Below, in pieces: positions 26,495-34,757 of a stretch of DNA of 64,000 nucleotides; the first letter of the stretch is position 1; each line of letters begins with the position of its first letter. The notes under the pieces are model-generated. The model saw nothing but the letters and a program-made list of their open reading frames with translations, was not told the DNA's origin and did not search any database. A program made the position numbers and the translations under genes. Source of the DNA: Kocuria carniphila (lineage in GTDB: Bacteria > Actinomycetota > Actinomycetes > Actinomycetales > Micrococcaceae); contig NZ_NOIT01000015.1 of the NCBI RefSeq assembly GCF_004136555.1, positions 1-64,000 on the forward strand, given 5' to 3'.

Positions 26495-26621
26495 CGCGCT
26501 GCCTGCTGCTTACGTAGGCACCCGCCACGTCGTGCCCGCCGACGGCGTTCGCGAACCTATTGCTGTTTCGCACACGGGCGCTGCAGTCGCCTGAAGCGCC
26601 GCCAGGACCGCATTGCCCATC

Positions 26622-26692
26622 TGATGCTCCGTTGGAACCTTTCTGGCGCCACGGAAGGGCCCTAACGAAACCTCACGTGGGTTCGACGGCGC
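26622..26692. repeat. Palindromic dispersed repeat, copy 2
   Basis: Starting CTGATGCTCCGTTGGAACC (arm from 26630) and continuing to CCTAACGAAACCTCACGTGG, it matches copy 1 along about 70 bp. The palindrome here is imperfect (GGAACC against GGGCCC). Confidence 0.7.
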
Positions 26693-26782
26693 TCCCGGAA
26701 CCTCACACGCACGGCTTCTGCTTGCCGGCGGCGCTCCCGGAACCTCACACGCACGGGGCTTCTGCTCGCCGACGGCGCTCGG
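26685..26782. repeat. 42-44-bp tandem repeat, two copies plus a partial
   Basis: Copies begin GACGGCGCTCCCGGAACC (26685) and GGCGGCGCTCCCGGAACC (26727), each running on through CTCACACGCACGG and CTTCTGC; a third start, GACGGCGCTCGG, lies at 26771. The CCTCACACG word links it to the palindromic repeats. The whole 26151-26966 stretch has no supported gene. Confidence 0.75.
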
Positions 26783-26966
26783 AGACGCACCACCGCATCG
26801 CGCGCCGTCCACTGCCTCCTGACGACGGCGCTCGGCTCGTTCCCATCTCCCCTCGCCGTGCGGAGGGGCCTCCACAGATGCCTCATTGGCAACGTGTGGG
26901 CAAGGAAACGGCTTGGTCTGTGGAAAAGGTGACCGAACGGCGTCGAAAATTTCTAGGGTCCGTTCC

Positions 26967-27998
26967 ATGAGAACTCTCGAAGCCATGGACCTGGGACCGA
27001 AACTCACGGTGCTGAGCGCCAGGGAATGGGAACGACGTCCCAGAGATCTCCGGCGCAGACCGTACATGCAGCAACTGGCCAGGGGAGCGTGGGTTCGGAG
27101 CGCTGAGCCGCTGAATGTTCAGCAGCAATCGGTTCTGTTGCGGGATCACCTGGACCAACATCGAAGCCAGGTGGCGATTACTGGGTTGACCGCGCTGGTC
27201 ATGCTGAACTTTCCCGTCGATCACGCCTACGGCTGGGAAGAACGGCTCTTGAGACACCCGTCGGCACCGCGGGCTCGGGAGTTCGTAGCGCGATCCAACA
27301 CCACGCATCTGGCATGGAACGGAACGAGGATCGCCTCGAACCAGAGACTGACGCGGGTGTCCAAAACACTGGGCTTGCCGGAGATCGTGGGTCCATGGGA
27401 TTGTCCGTTGACTCACCCGATGGAGGCGCTTGTGGTGGCGGCGCCGGTCCTCCCGCTGTGGAGAATCACCGCGTGTTTGGATGCTCTGATCTCGCTGCGG
27501 GTCTTGGCTGAAGGGCGCACCGTGATGGAACCGCTCACTGTCGATCAACTGACGGACCTGCTCAACCAGCTGCCACCGCGGGCTCAGAGCGTGGTGCGGG
27601 TTCGGCAGGCCATGGCACTAGTCCAGGGGCCCACGATTTCCGCGATGGAAACTCTGCTCCGATTAGTGCTCCTCAACTGCGGACTACCACCCATGGAGAG
27701 CAACTTCCCGGTCATGATGGGCGGCAAGTATGTATACCCGGATCTCGCCTGGCCGGAAGACATGGTCGCGCTCGAGTACAACGGACGACCTCACTGGGAG
27801 GACGGCAAGGCGTACGGAGACGAGAATTATCGGATTCAACGCCTGCGCGATCACGGGTGGCAGGTCCGAGTGGTGGTGATCGACGACCTCAGGGATCCCA
27901 AACGGCGCAGAGAACTCCTGCAGTGGCTGTTCCACCACCTGGATTCAGCACGCGCCAAGCGTTGTCAGAGCCAACCGCCACGCCTGAGGGGTCGTTAG
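26967..27998 (+). CDS. DUF559/Vsr-like nuclease-domain protein, AbiEi-like layout
   Basis: This 343-residue protein is of a kind common in actinobacteria but without a proven role. The N-terminal part (about 10-110) could be a helical DNA-binding region; the C-terminal part (about 225-335) shows the Vsr/DUF559 pattern SAMETLLRLVLLNCGLP, then YVYPDLAWPEDMVALEYNGRPHW with Asp and Glu of a PD-(D/E)xK site, then a GWQVRVVVIDDL strand. Endonuclease activity is inferred. TAGGGT (26954-26959) lies seven bases before the ATG, suggesting a leaderless transcript. It is flanked on both sides by palindromic repeats, the last of which overlaps its stop codon. A defence or toxin function is possible but unproven. 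Confidence 0.65.
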   Translation: MRTLEAMDLGPKLTVLSAREWERRPRDLRRRPYMQQLARGAWVRSAEPLNVQQQSVLLRDHLDQHRSQVAITGLTALVMLNFPVDHAYGWEERLLRHPSAPRAREFVARSNTTHLAWNGTRIASNQRLTRVSKTLGLPEIVGPWDCPLTHPMEALVVAAPVLPLWRITACLDALISLRVLAEGRTVMEPLTVDQLTDLLNQLPPRAQSVVRVRQAMALVQGPTISAMETLLRLVLLNCGLPPMESNFPVMMGGKYVYPDLAWPEDMVALEYNGRPHWEDGKAYGDENYRIQRLRDHGWQVRVVVIDDLRDPKRRRELLQWLFHHLDSARAKRCQSQPPRLRGR

Positions 27999-28040
27999 AA
28001 CCCTCCAGCCACTCGAAAAAGGTTCCAACGGCCCCTCAGG
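27983..28040. repeat. Palindromic dispersed repeat, copy 3, overlapping the nuclease gene stop
   Basis: CCTGAGGGG-t-CGTT-a-GAACC (27983-28002) mirrors GGTTC-c-AACG-g-CCCCTCAGG (28021-28040): a 20-bp arm with two mismatches. The core CGTTAGAACC ... GGTTCCAACG equals copy 1. A decayed fourth copy (GTTCCAAGGTTCTAGTGGCGCC) follows at about 28044. It can also act as terminator between the convergent genes. Confidence 0.75.
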
Positions 28041-28148
28041 TGTGTTCCAAGGTTCTAGTGGCGCCTGACGTGTGGGGCACCAGATGTAAGTGGCACTCGG
28101 GGCCCAGGCGCTGTTACGAATCCCAGCTCCGGCGACCCCTGTCCAGGC

Positions 28149-28952
28149 CTACTCCGGCGTGTCCACCTTGGTGGGATTGAGCACGCGGGACAGGAAGGAC
28201 TGCGTGCGTTCGTGCTTGGGGGAGCCGATGACCTCGCGGGCGGGGCCTTCTTCGACCACCACTCCGCCGTCCATGAAGACCACACGGTCGGCGACGTCGC
28301 GGGCGAACGACATCTCGTGGGTCACCACGAGCATGGTCATGCCCTCATTCGCGAGCTTGCGCATGATGGCGAGCACGTCACCCACGGTCTCGGGATCCAG
28401 GGCCGAGGTGGGCTCGTCGAAGAGCATCAGATCCGGGTTCATGGACAGCGCACGAGCAATGGCCACCCGCTGCTGCTGGCCGCCGGAGAGCTGACCGGGG
28501 CGCTGCTGTGCCTTTTCTGCCAGACCTACGCGTTCCAGGTTGGTCATCGCGGTCTGTTCGGCCTCGGACTTGGAACGCTTGAGCACCTTGATCTGCGAGA
28601 CGGTGCAGTTCTCCAACACCGTCAGGTGGGGGAACAGGTTGAAATGCTGGAACACCATGCCCACGTTGCGGCGCATGGCATCCACATCGATGTCAGGGTC
28701 GGTCACGTCGAAACCACTGACCGTGATGTCCCCGGACTGCGGTTCTTCCAAGAGGTTCAGGCAGCGCAGCAGCGTGGACTTACCGGAACCGGAAGGCCCG
28801 ATCAGGCACACCACTTCACCGGAGTTCACGGTCAGGTCGATTCCGCGCAGCACCTCAAGATCGCCGTAGGCCTTGTTGAGCCCTCGCACGGACACGGCCG
28901 GCGTCTCGGAGGGTGTAGATGCCTGAGTGTTTTCGGTTGCAGATGTGGACAC
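28149..28952 (-). CDS. Amino-acid ABC transporter, ATPase subunit
   Basis: This 267-residue protein belongs to the GlnQ/polar amino acid group. It has Walker [11 protein letters not shown]-loop, signature [15 protein letters not shown], Walker [15 protein letters not shown] and the switch His in VTHEM. The first 20 residues are an extra low-complexity leader. The GTG start follows AGGAG. It is the last gene of the importer operon, eight bases after the permease. The substrate is a polar amino acid by family, not further defined. Confidence 0.92.
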   Translation of the reverse strand: MSTSATENTQASTPSETPAVSVRGLNKAYGDLEVLRGIDLTVNSGEVVCLIGPSGSGKSTLLRCLNLLEEPQSGDITVSGFDVTDPDIDVDAMRRNVGMVFQHFNLFPHLTVLENCTVSQIKVLKRSKSEAEQTAMTNLERVGLAEKAQQRPGQLSGGQQQRVAIARALSMNPDLMLFDEPTSALDPETVGDVLAIMRKLANEGMTMLVVTHEMSFARDVADRVVFMDGGVVVEEGPAREVIGSPKHERTQSFLSRVLNPTKVDTPE

Positions 28953-28960
28953 CGTGGCTC

Positions 28961-29758
28961 CTAAGAGGACTTCTTGACGCGGTCGGTCTTGGTTTCAAAG
29001 CGGCGGGACAGGATGCCCAGCGGCACGGTGATGATCAGGTAGCAGATACCCGCCGCGACCAGCGGGGTCAGACCCGCGCCGGCACCCGAGATGCCCTCGC
29101 GGCCGAACTTCGTGAGCTCGTACTGAGCCAATCCCATGCCCAGGAGATAGACCAGGGAGGAATCCTTGGTCAGCAGGATGACCTCGTTGGTCAGCGGGGG
29201 CAGCACGATGCGCAGCGCCTGTGGAATCACAATGGTCACCATGGCGCGGGTGTGGGACATGCCCAGCGAGCGGGCCGCCTCGTACTGGCCCTTGGGCACG
29301 GCTTGCAGACCGGCGCGCAATGACTCGGCGATGTACGCCGCCGCCACCACGCCCAACGCGATCATCACGGTCACGTAGTGGTTGAACCTGAAGCCGAACG
29401 CCAGCGGAATGCCGTAACCCAATGCCAGGAACACCAACAGCGCCGGAACACCGCGGAAGAACTCGATGTAAAGCGTGGCGATCCACCGATAGGGCGCCAC
29501 GGAGGAGAGCTTCATGAGCGCCAGGATCACGCCCAGGGTCAGACCCACCACAAAGCCCAGGGCCGTGTAGATGAGCGTGTTCTTCAGAGCAATGGTGATG
29601 ATCCCGGGGAACTGATCCGCAATCACCGCGGGGTTGAACACTCGTTCGTACAGAACCTGCCAGTCCGCGAGAACGACCAGGGCGATCAACACCAGCACCA
29701 ACAAGGCGTACTGGATGCCCCTCGACAGCTTGGCGCGCTGCCGGGTGGTCATGGCCAT
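28961..29758 (-). CDS. Amino-acid ABC transporter, permease subunit
   Basis: This 265-residue protein has about five helices and the inner-membrane EAA loop, here [28 protein letters not shown], which docks the ATPase. A ribosome site GAGGGAGA precedes the ATG. A single permease gene implies a homodimer. It follows the binding-protein gene after a hairpin and a triple 12-bp repeat, so its expression is probably lower than that of the binding protein. Confidence 0.92.
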   Translation of the reverse strand: MAMTTRQRAKLSRGIQYALLVLVLIALVVLADWQVLYERVFNPAVIADQFPGIITIALKNTLIYTALGFVVGLTLGVILALMKLSSVAPYRWIATLYIEFFRGVPALLVFLALGYGIPLAFGFRFNHYVTVMIALGVVAAAYIAESLRAGLQAVPKGQYEAARSLGMSHTRAMVTIVIPQALRIVLPPLTNEVILLTKDSSLVYLLGMGLAQYELTKFGREGISGAGAGLTPLVAAGICYLIITVPLGILSRRFETKTDRVKKSS

Positions 29759-29772
29759 CAGTTTTCTCCCTC

Positions 29773-29808
29773 AGTCATCACAAAAGTCATCGCACTAGTC
29801 ACCACAAA
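29773..29808. repeat. Triple 12-bp tandem repeat in the permease leader
   Basis: AGTCATCACAAA, AGTCATCGCACT and AGTCACCACAAA stand directly one after another between the attenuator hairpin and the permease ribosome site. It may be a translation or binding element, or chance drift. Confidence 0.55.
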
Positions 29809-29838
29809 ATCTCGTTCAATGATCTCGCACTGCGCTGA

Positions 29839-29879
29839 CAACGGGCGTGCCGGGCGAGAGACTCGCCCGGCACCCGTTG
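29839..29879 (-). terminator. Attenuator hairpin between binding protein and permease genes
   Basis: CAACGGG-c-GTGCCGGGCGAG (from 29839) pairs with CTCGCCCGGCAC-CCGTTG (to 29879) around AGA, with one bulge. Such stems protect the upstream binding-protein mRNA and lower read-through into permease genes. Confidence 0.75.
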
Positions 29880-29924
29880 TCGATCACATCAAAGCTGGTT
29901 CAGGACCTGGTTCGAGGAACCGGA

Positions 29925-30695
29925 TCAGAGACCAATCCACTCTTCGCGCATCTTGTCCATGGTGCCGTCCTCGTTGAGGCGGTCCAGGGTCTTGTTCCCG
30001 GAATCGAGCAGTTCGGTGTTGCCCTTCTTCACGGCCACACCCAGGTTCTCACCGGTGTCCACGGTCTCGACAATTTCGAGGTCCTCATTCTCGTTGGCGC
30101 GGTTGCCCAGCGTGGAGATGTTACCGGACACGGCCTTCACACCGCCGGTCTCCAAGGACTGGAACATGAGCTCCACATCCTCGAACTGCTGAATGGTGGC
30201 GCCCTTTTCTTCGGCGTACTTCTCACCGGAGGTGGCCTGCTGGGCCCCCACGGATGCGTCACCGATGGAATCGAAGCTGGTGATACCGGAATCCTTGGTG
30301 GTCAACAGGCCGATTTCGTCATTGAAGTACGGCTCGGAGAAGTCCATGGAGGCTTTGCGCTCGTCCGTGATGCCCATGCCGGAGATGACCATTTCGCACT
30401 GGTCGGTGTCCAGGGCGGCACCGGACTCCAGGGTCTCGAAGTTGGCCTGGATGAATTCCTTCTCCTTGCCCAGGTCCTTGGCGATCTCGTCCGCCAGGGC
30501 CATGTCGAAGCCCACAACTTCGCCGTCGCGCTCGAACTCGAACGGGGGATAGGGCGAGTTGGCGCACACGGTGATCGTGCCGCCCTCGCCGCCCGCCTGG
30601 GAATCTGACTCGGACGTGGATTCGCAACCGGTCAGGATCAGGCCGGTTGCGGACAGCACGGCCAGTGCGGGCATTACACGGCGAAGCTTGGACAT
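29925..30695 (-). CDS. Amino-acid ABC transporter, substrate-binding lipoprotein
   Basis: This 256-residue lipoprotein has a type II signal with lipobox LTGC, a short Ser/Glu linker and a bacterial SBP family 3 domain (ITVCANSPYPPFEFERDGEVVGFDMALADEIAKDLG). It catches the amino acid outside the membrane. The ATG at 30695, seven codons inside the open frame, is preceded by GGGAGA. It is the first gene of the importer operon. Acidic patches in the ligand region do not settle which amino acid is bound. Confidence 0.9.
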   Translation of the reverse strand: MSKLRRVMPALAVLSATGLILTGCESTSESDSQAGGEGGTITVCANSPYPPFEFERDGEVVGFDMALADEIAKDLGKEKEFIQANFETLESGAALDTDQCEMVISGMGITDERKASMDFSEPYFNDEIGLLTTKDSGITSFDSIGDASVGAQQATSGEKYAEEKGATIQQFEDVELMFQSLETGGVKAVSGNISTLGNRANENEDLEIVETVDTGENLGVAVKKGNTELLDSGNKTLDRLNEDGTMDKMREEWIGL

Positions 30696-30807
30696 GGGAT
30701 CTCCCTCGAAAAGCAAAAGCGCTATCTAGTTTGGGGAAAACCTTACTACGCCGTTATTTCTGGCGACCTCAAGCCGAGCCCACCCCGAGCGAATTCACGC
30801 GCAAGAA

Positions 30808-32205
30808 TCAAAGACGCGTGGCGGGCAACGCCTCGAGCATGGGCCGCAGCTTGGCCCAGGTCTCAGCCAGCTCGGCTTGCGGATCGGATTCGGCCACGAT
30901 CCCGCAGCCAGCACTCACGCGCGCCTGATGCGCATCCAACTGCACGGCGCCGCGCAGGGCAATGCCCCATTCGCCGTTACCGGAGGCGTCCAGCCACCCC
31001 ACGGGCCCGGCATAGAGACCACGGTCCATGCGCTCAAGGTCCTCGATCACGCCGCCGGCCACATCGGTGGGCGTCCCGCACACGGCAGCGGTCGGGTGCA
31101 CGGCCTCGGCCAGTTCCAGCGGGGAGGGCAGGGTGCCGTCCACGCCGGTGCGCAGTTCGGCGCGCACGTCCGATGCCAAATGCCACACATTGGGCAGGGC
31201 CAGGATGAAGGGTTCTTCCTCACCGTGCACGGTCTCCGCGTACGGGGACAGCCCCGCCAGCAGCGAATCCACGGCGAACTTGTGCTCGCGTTGTTGCTTG
31301 TCGGAGCCGCCCAGCGTCACACCCGCAAAGTCTTCCGGATTGGCGCCTTCCGGCAGATCGTGCCGGTCCAGTGTTCCCGCAAGCACGCGAGCGGACGCGG
31401 TTCCTTGCTTGACGCGGATCAGCATTTCCGGAGTCGCGCCCAGCAACCGCCCAGCGTCCGGATCGTCGATGCCACCGGGCCGCACACAGTACGTCCAACA
31501 CGAGTCGTACCGGTCGCTCAGCCGCGCAAGCACCGCACTCAGGTCGATGGGCTGCCCCACGTTGACCACCACGTCCCGCGCGAGCACCAGTTTCTCCAGG
31601 TCACCGGCCTGAATCATGTCCACACCGTCCGCGACGGCCGCCATCCAGCGGTTCTCGTCCAGGGCACCCGGGGTCGCGGTGGGGTACGACGACGCCGCAC
31701 TCGTCGTTTCGGACGCGGGTCGCGTTTCGATCGCGGCCGGTGCCTCGACCACGAGAGCCCGCCAGGCGGCGTCGACGTCGGACTCGGTGAGAGTTTCGGA
31801 ACCGGGGCGGATCAACGTGACCCACGCGCCGTGGTCATCGGAACCGATGACCACCTCCGGGACCACGAGCCCGGAACTCACGGTGGAGGACGGTGAGAAG
31901 GCGAACGCGCCGAAGGCGAGTAGGCCGGTGCCGGGACGGTTGACACGATCGTCCACGCGCGCGGCGTTGCGCACCGCGTCCCACCACACACGAGCGGAGG
32001 TGAAGCGGGTGCCACCGCGCACCCGGAACTCGGCGGAACGGCCCAGCCCCAACAATCCCTGACCGCGCAGAATCCACGTGGCCGGATCCGGACTACCCAG
32101 CAGGCGGCGGACATCCGGACGGGTCGTGAAATCGGCGGCGGCCTGCACGTCGGTTGCGGGCACCGTGAGAACACTCAGACTGGGCGGGGAAGTATCGATG
32201 GTCAT
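30808..32205 (-). CDS. menF: Isochorismate synthase (menaquinone pathway)
   Basis: This 465-residue chorismate-utilising enzyme converts chorismate to isochorismate, the entry to menaquinone. The C-terminal two thirds carry the family segments KLVLARDVVV, RLLGATPEMLIRV, LAGTLDR, HPTAAVCGTPT and GLYAGPVGWLD and the closing SAGCGIVAESDPQAELAETWAKLRPML. A salicylate or anthranilate role is less likely since menD, menC and prenyl genes are near. The open frame runs far upstream antisense to the next gene; the true start is the ATG at 32205, with TATGCT eight bases before it. It is divergent from the reductase gene. Confidence 0.88.
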   Translation of the reverse strand: MTIDTSPPSLSVLTVPATDVQAAADFTTRPDVRRLLGSPDPATWILRGQGLLGLGRSAEFRVRGGTRFTSARVWWDAVRNAARVDDRVNRPGTGLLAFGAFAFSPSSTVSSGLVVPEVVIGSDDHGAWVTLIRPGSETLTESDVDAAWRALVVEAPAAIETRPASETTSAASSYPTATPGALDENRWMAAVADGVDMIQAGDLEKLVLARDVVVNVGQPIDLSAVLARLSDRYDSCWTYCVRPGGIDDPDAGRLLGATPEMLIRVKQGTASARVLAGTLDRHDLPEGANPEDFAGVTLGGSDKQQREHKFAVDSLLAGLSPYAETVHGEEEPFILALPNVWHLASDVRAELRTGVDGTLPSPLELAEAVHPTAAVCGTPTDVAGGVIEDLERMDRGLYAGPVGWLDASGNGEWGIALRGAVQLDAHQARVSAGCGIVAESDPQAELAETWAKLRPMLEALPATRL

Positions 32206-32313
32206 TGCCCTCAAGCATAGGACGGCTGCGGGCGGAGAAAGCTCACCGGCAATGACACAATGGACGACGGACCGAGCAGTAACGGCTATGGGCACACGGA
32301 GGGCCACGGCAGA

Positions 32314-33585
32314 GTGAAGGTATTGATCAGCGGGGGAGGGCCCGCCGGAGCCACCGCAGCCTATTGGTTGGCCACCCAGGGAATCTCGGTCACGGTGCTG
32401 GAAAAAACCAGCTATCCGCGCGAAAAGGTGTGCGGCGACGGACTGACCCCGCGCGCCGTGAAACAATTGCAGCTCATGGGTCTGCCCCACGACAGCGAGC
32501 ACGGCTACAAGCGCAATCAGGGTCTGCGCCTGGTAGCCGACGGGCGCACCGTGGAATTCCCGTGGCCCGAACTCACCGACTTCCCCTCCTACGGACTGGT
32601 GCGCACGCGCGCCGGTTTCGACGAGGACCTCATCCGGCATGCCCAGCGCGCCGGAGCCACCGTGATCGAGCACCGTTCCGTGCAGGATGTGCTGCGCGAC
32701 GACACCGGGCGGGTCATCGGCCTGCGGGCCACCGTGATGGACCCGGCGACCGGGCGCCGCACCTCGGAAACCGAGGACTACCACGCGGATCTCGTGATGG
32801 CGGCGGACGGAAACTCGACCCGCACCGCCGTGGCCGCGGGACTGCACCGCCGCAAGGACCGCCCCATGGGCGTGGCCGTGCGCACTTACTACCGCTCCCC
32901 GCGCTCCGAACTGGACTGGATGGAGGGCTGGCTCGAACTCGTGGATGGCACCGATCCCAAGCGGTCGCTGCTGCCCGGCTACGGCTGGGTCTTCGGCGTG
33001 GGCGACGGTACCGCGAACGTGGGCCTGGGCATCCTGGACACCTCGCCCGCCTTCGGGAAACTCGACTACCGTGCCGTGCTGCGCGACTGGGCCGCATCCA
33101 TGCCCGCCGAGTGGACCTTCGACCCCGAGCATCAAGAGGGCCGCGTGGGATCGGCTGCGCTGCCCATGGCCGCCAACCGTACCCCGCATTACATTCCCGG
33201 CCTCATGCTGCTGGGTGATTCCGCCGGACTGGTGTCCCCGTTCAACGGCGAGGGGATTTCCAACGCCATGGAATCCGCGCTGTTCGCCGCATCCTGCGTG
33301 GTCGACGCAGCCTCGGCCAATGGCCCGCAGCAGCGCGAGAACGCGCTGGCCCGTTATCCGCACATGGTGCACGACGAATGGGGCGCCCACTTCGTGCAGG
33401 GCCGGGCGCTCGCCGAACTCATCGGCCACCCCGCGCTGTTGAGCGCCGGTGTGCGAGCCGGAATGCGGATGCCCCAGCTGATGCGATTCGCGGTGCAGGT
33501 CATGACCGAGCTTTCTGATCGCCCCGCCCACACCCTGACCGACCGTGCCGTAGCGCTCATTGATGCGCTGACGCCCGCCCGCTGA
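32314..33585 (+). CDS. Geranylgeranyl-reductase-family flavoprotein (MenJ-like)
   Basis: This protein of about 423 residues binds FAD through GGGPAGATAAYWLA at its start and has EKVCGDGLTPRAV and GDSAGLVSPFNGEGISNAMES, typical of the geranylgeranyl reductase family. Next to menF and a polyprenyl synthetase it most likely saturates part of the menaquinone side chain, as MenJ does in mycobacteria; reduction of other prenyl lipids is possible. The GTG at 32314 is chosen because GGAGGG lies ten bases upstream and the FAD fold starts directly; an ATG at 32260 in the same frame is the alternative. The polyprenyl synthetase follows 22 bases later. Confidence 0.82.
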   Translation: MKVLISGGGPAGATAAYWLATQGISVTVLEKTSYPREKVCGDGLTPRAVKQLQLMGLPHDSEHGYKRNQGLRLVADGRTVEFPWPELTDFPSYGLVRTRAGFDEDLIRHAQRAGATVIEHRSVQDVLRDDTGRVIGLRATVMDPATGRRTSETEDYHADLVMAADGNSTRTAVAAGLHRRKDRPMGVAVRTYYRSPRSELDWMEGWLELVDGTDPKRSLLPGYGWVFGVGDGTANVGLGILDTSPAFGKLDYRAVLRDWAASMPAEWTFDPEHQEGRVGSAALPMAANRTPHYIPGLMLLGDSAGLVSPFNGEGISNAMESALFAASCVVDAASANGPQQRENALARYPHMVHDEWGAHFVQGRALAELIGHPALLSAGVRAGMRMPQLMRFAVQVMTELSDRPAHTLTDRAVALIDALTPAR

Positions 33586-33607
33586 ATTCTCGATAGAGTG
33601 GTACACC

Positions 33608-34657
33608 GTGACTGAAACCAGCCGACTGAATGGCTCATTGCGTTTGCCCGCAGGATTTGAGCTCATTGCCCAGGACGACCACCTGGGTCCACTTGTCGTG
33701 GAATCACTCGCGCAGATCGAAACGCGGCTGGAAGAGGCTCTGCGCTCCACCGATCAACTCGCGGATGTGACCGCCCGTCACCTGCTGCAGGCCGGTGGCA
33801 AGCGTGTTCGTCCGTTGCTCACGCTGCTCGCCGCAGAAGCCGCCGGTGAAGTCAACCAGGACGTGATCGAAGCTGCGGCGGTAGTCGAACTGACCCACCT
33901 GGCCACGCTCTACCACGACGACGTCATGGATTCGGCCCCCCTGCGCCGCGGTGTGGAGACTGCGCAGACCGTGTGGGGCAATTCCGTTGCCATTCTCACC
34001 GGTGACCTGATTTTCGCCCGGGCATCGGCCATGGTGTCCGAACTCGGTCAGGAACCGCTGTTGATCCAGGCCAAGACCTTTGAGCGGCTGGTCATCGGTC
34101 AGCTGCAGGAAACCACGGGTCCCGTGGACGGTCAGGATCCCGTGGAGCACTACCTCAACGTGCTGGCCGGCAAGACCGGTTCGCTGATCGCCGCGAGCGG
34201 CCAGTTCGGTTCGCTGCTGGGCGGTGCACCGCGAGACGTGATCAATATGATGGTCGAATACGGCGAGAAGGTGGGTCTGGCCTTCCAACTGGCCGATGAC
34301 ATCATCGATCTCACCGGCCACGACGACGTTTCCGGCAAGACTCCGGGCACGGACCTGCGCGAAGGCGTGGACACGCTGCCCGTCCTGCTGTTGCGCCGCG
34401 ATGCGCAGAGCGCGGACCAGGCCGTGGCGGATTCCGCACGCGAAGCCCTGGAACTCATCGACGGGGACCTCTCCAGCGATGAGGCACTGGCACGGGCCGT
34501 GGCCGCCGTCAGTGAGCACCCGGTGTCCGCGGAAGCGTGGGACACGGCCAACCGATGGGCCGATGACGCCATTGCGGCGATCCAGCCGCTGCCCGAAACC
34601 GTGACCAAGGCGGCACTGATCGAATTTGCCCACGCGGTGGTCCACCGAGAAGGCTGA
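33608..34657 (+). CDS. Polyprenyl diphosphate synthetase (menaquinone side chain)
   Basis: This 349-residue trans-prenyltransferase builds a long isoprenoid chain from FPP/GGPP and IPP. Both Asp-rich motifs are present: DDVMD (104-108) and DDIID (230-234), with GGKRVRPLL before the first. Residues upstream of the first motif do not allow me to predict chain length. Its location after the GGR-family gene and near menF supports a menaquinone side-chain role. GTG start; TAGAGT (33594-33599) lies eight bases before it, so a separate leaderless promoter is likely even though the preceding gene is close. Confidence 0.88.
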   Translation: MTETSRLNGSLRLPAGFELIAQDDHLGPLVVESLAQIETRLEEALRSTDQLADVTARHLLQAGGKRVRPLLTLLAAEAAGEVNQDVIEAAAVVELTHLATLYHDDVMDSAPLRRGVETAQTVWGNSVAILTGDLIFARASAMVSELGQEPLLIQAKTFERLVIGQLQETTGPVDGQDPVEHYLNVLAGKTGSLIAASGQFGSLLGGAPRDVINMMVEYGEKVGLAFQLADDIIDLTGHDDVSGKTPGTDLREGVDTLPVLLLRRDAQSADQAVADSAREALELIDGDLSSDEALARAVAAVSEHPVSAEAWDTANRWADDAIAAIQPLPETVTKAALIEFAHAVVHREG

Positions 34658-34757
34658 TACCTCAGTAAGCTGGGGGCTATCCAAAAACCGCCCCGCGTTA
34701 CGCTGTGATCCAGACTGATGCTCGGGCGGGATGTGTTCCCCCTGTGAGGATCATCGA

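Noticed and set aside
30808-32205. Salicylate or anthranilate synthase instead of menF
   Set aside because: No partner genes for siderophore or tryptophan synthesis are near, while menD, menC and prenyl genes are.
32206-33750. A 980-codon minus-strand frame joining the region opposite the reductase gene to menF
   Set aside because: Its first 515 codons are antisense to the clear FAD reductase gene, with Gly/His/Val-rich content typical of a shadow frame. Only the part from 32205 down is menF.
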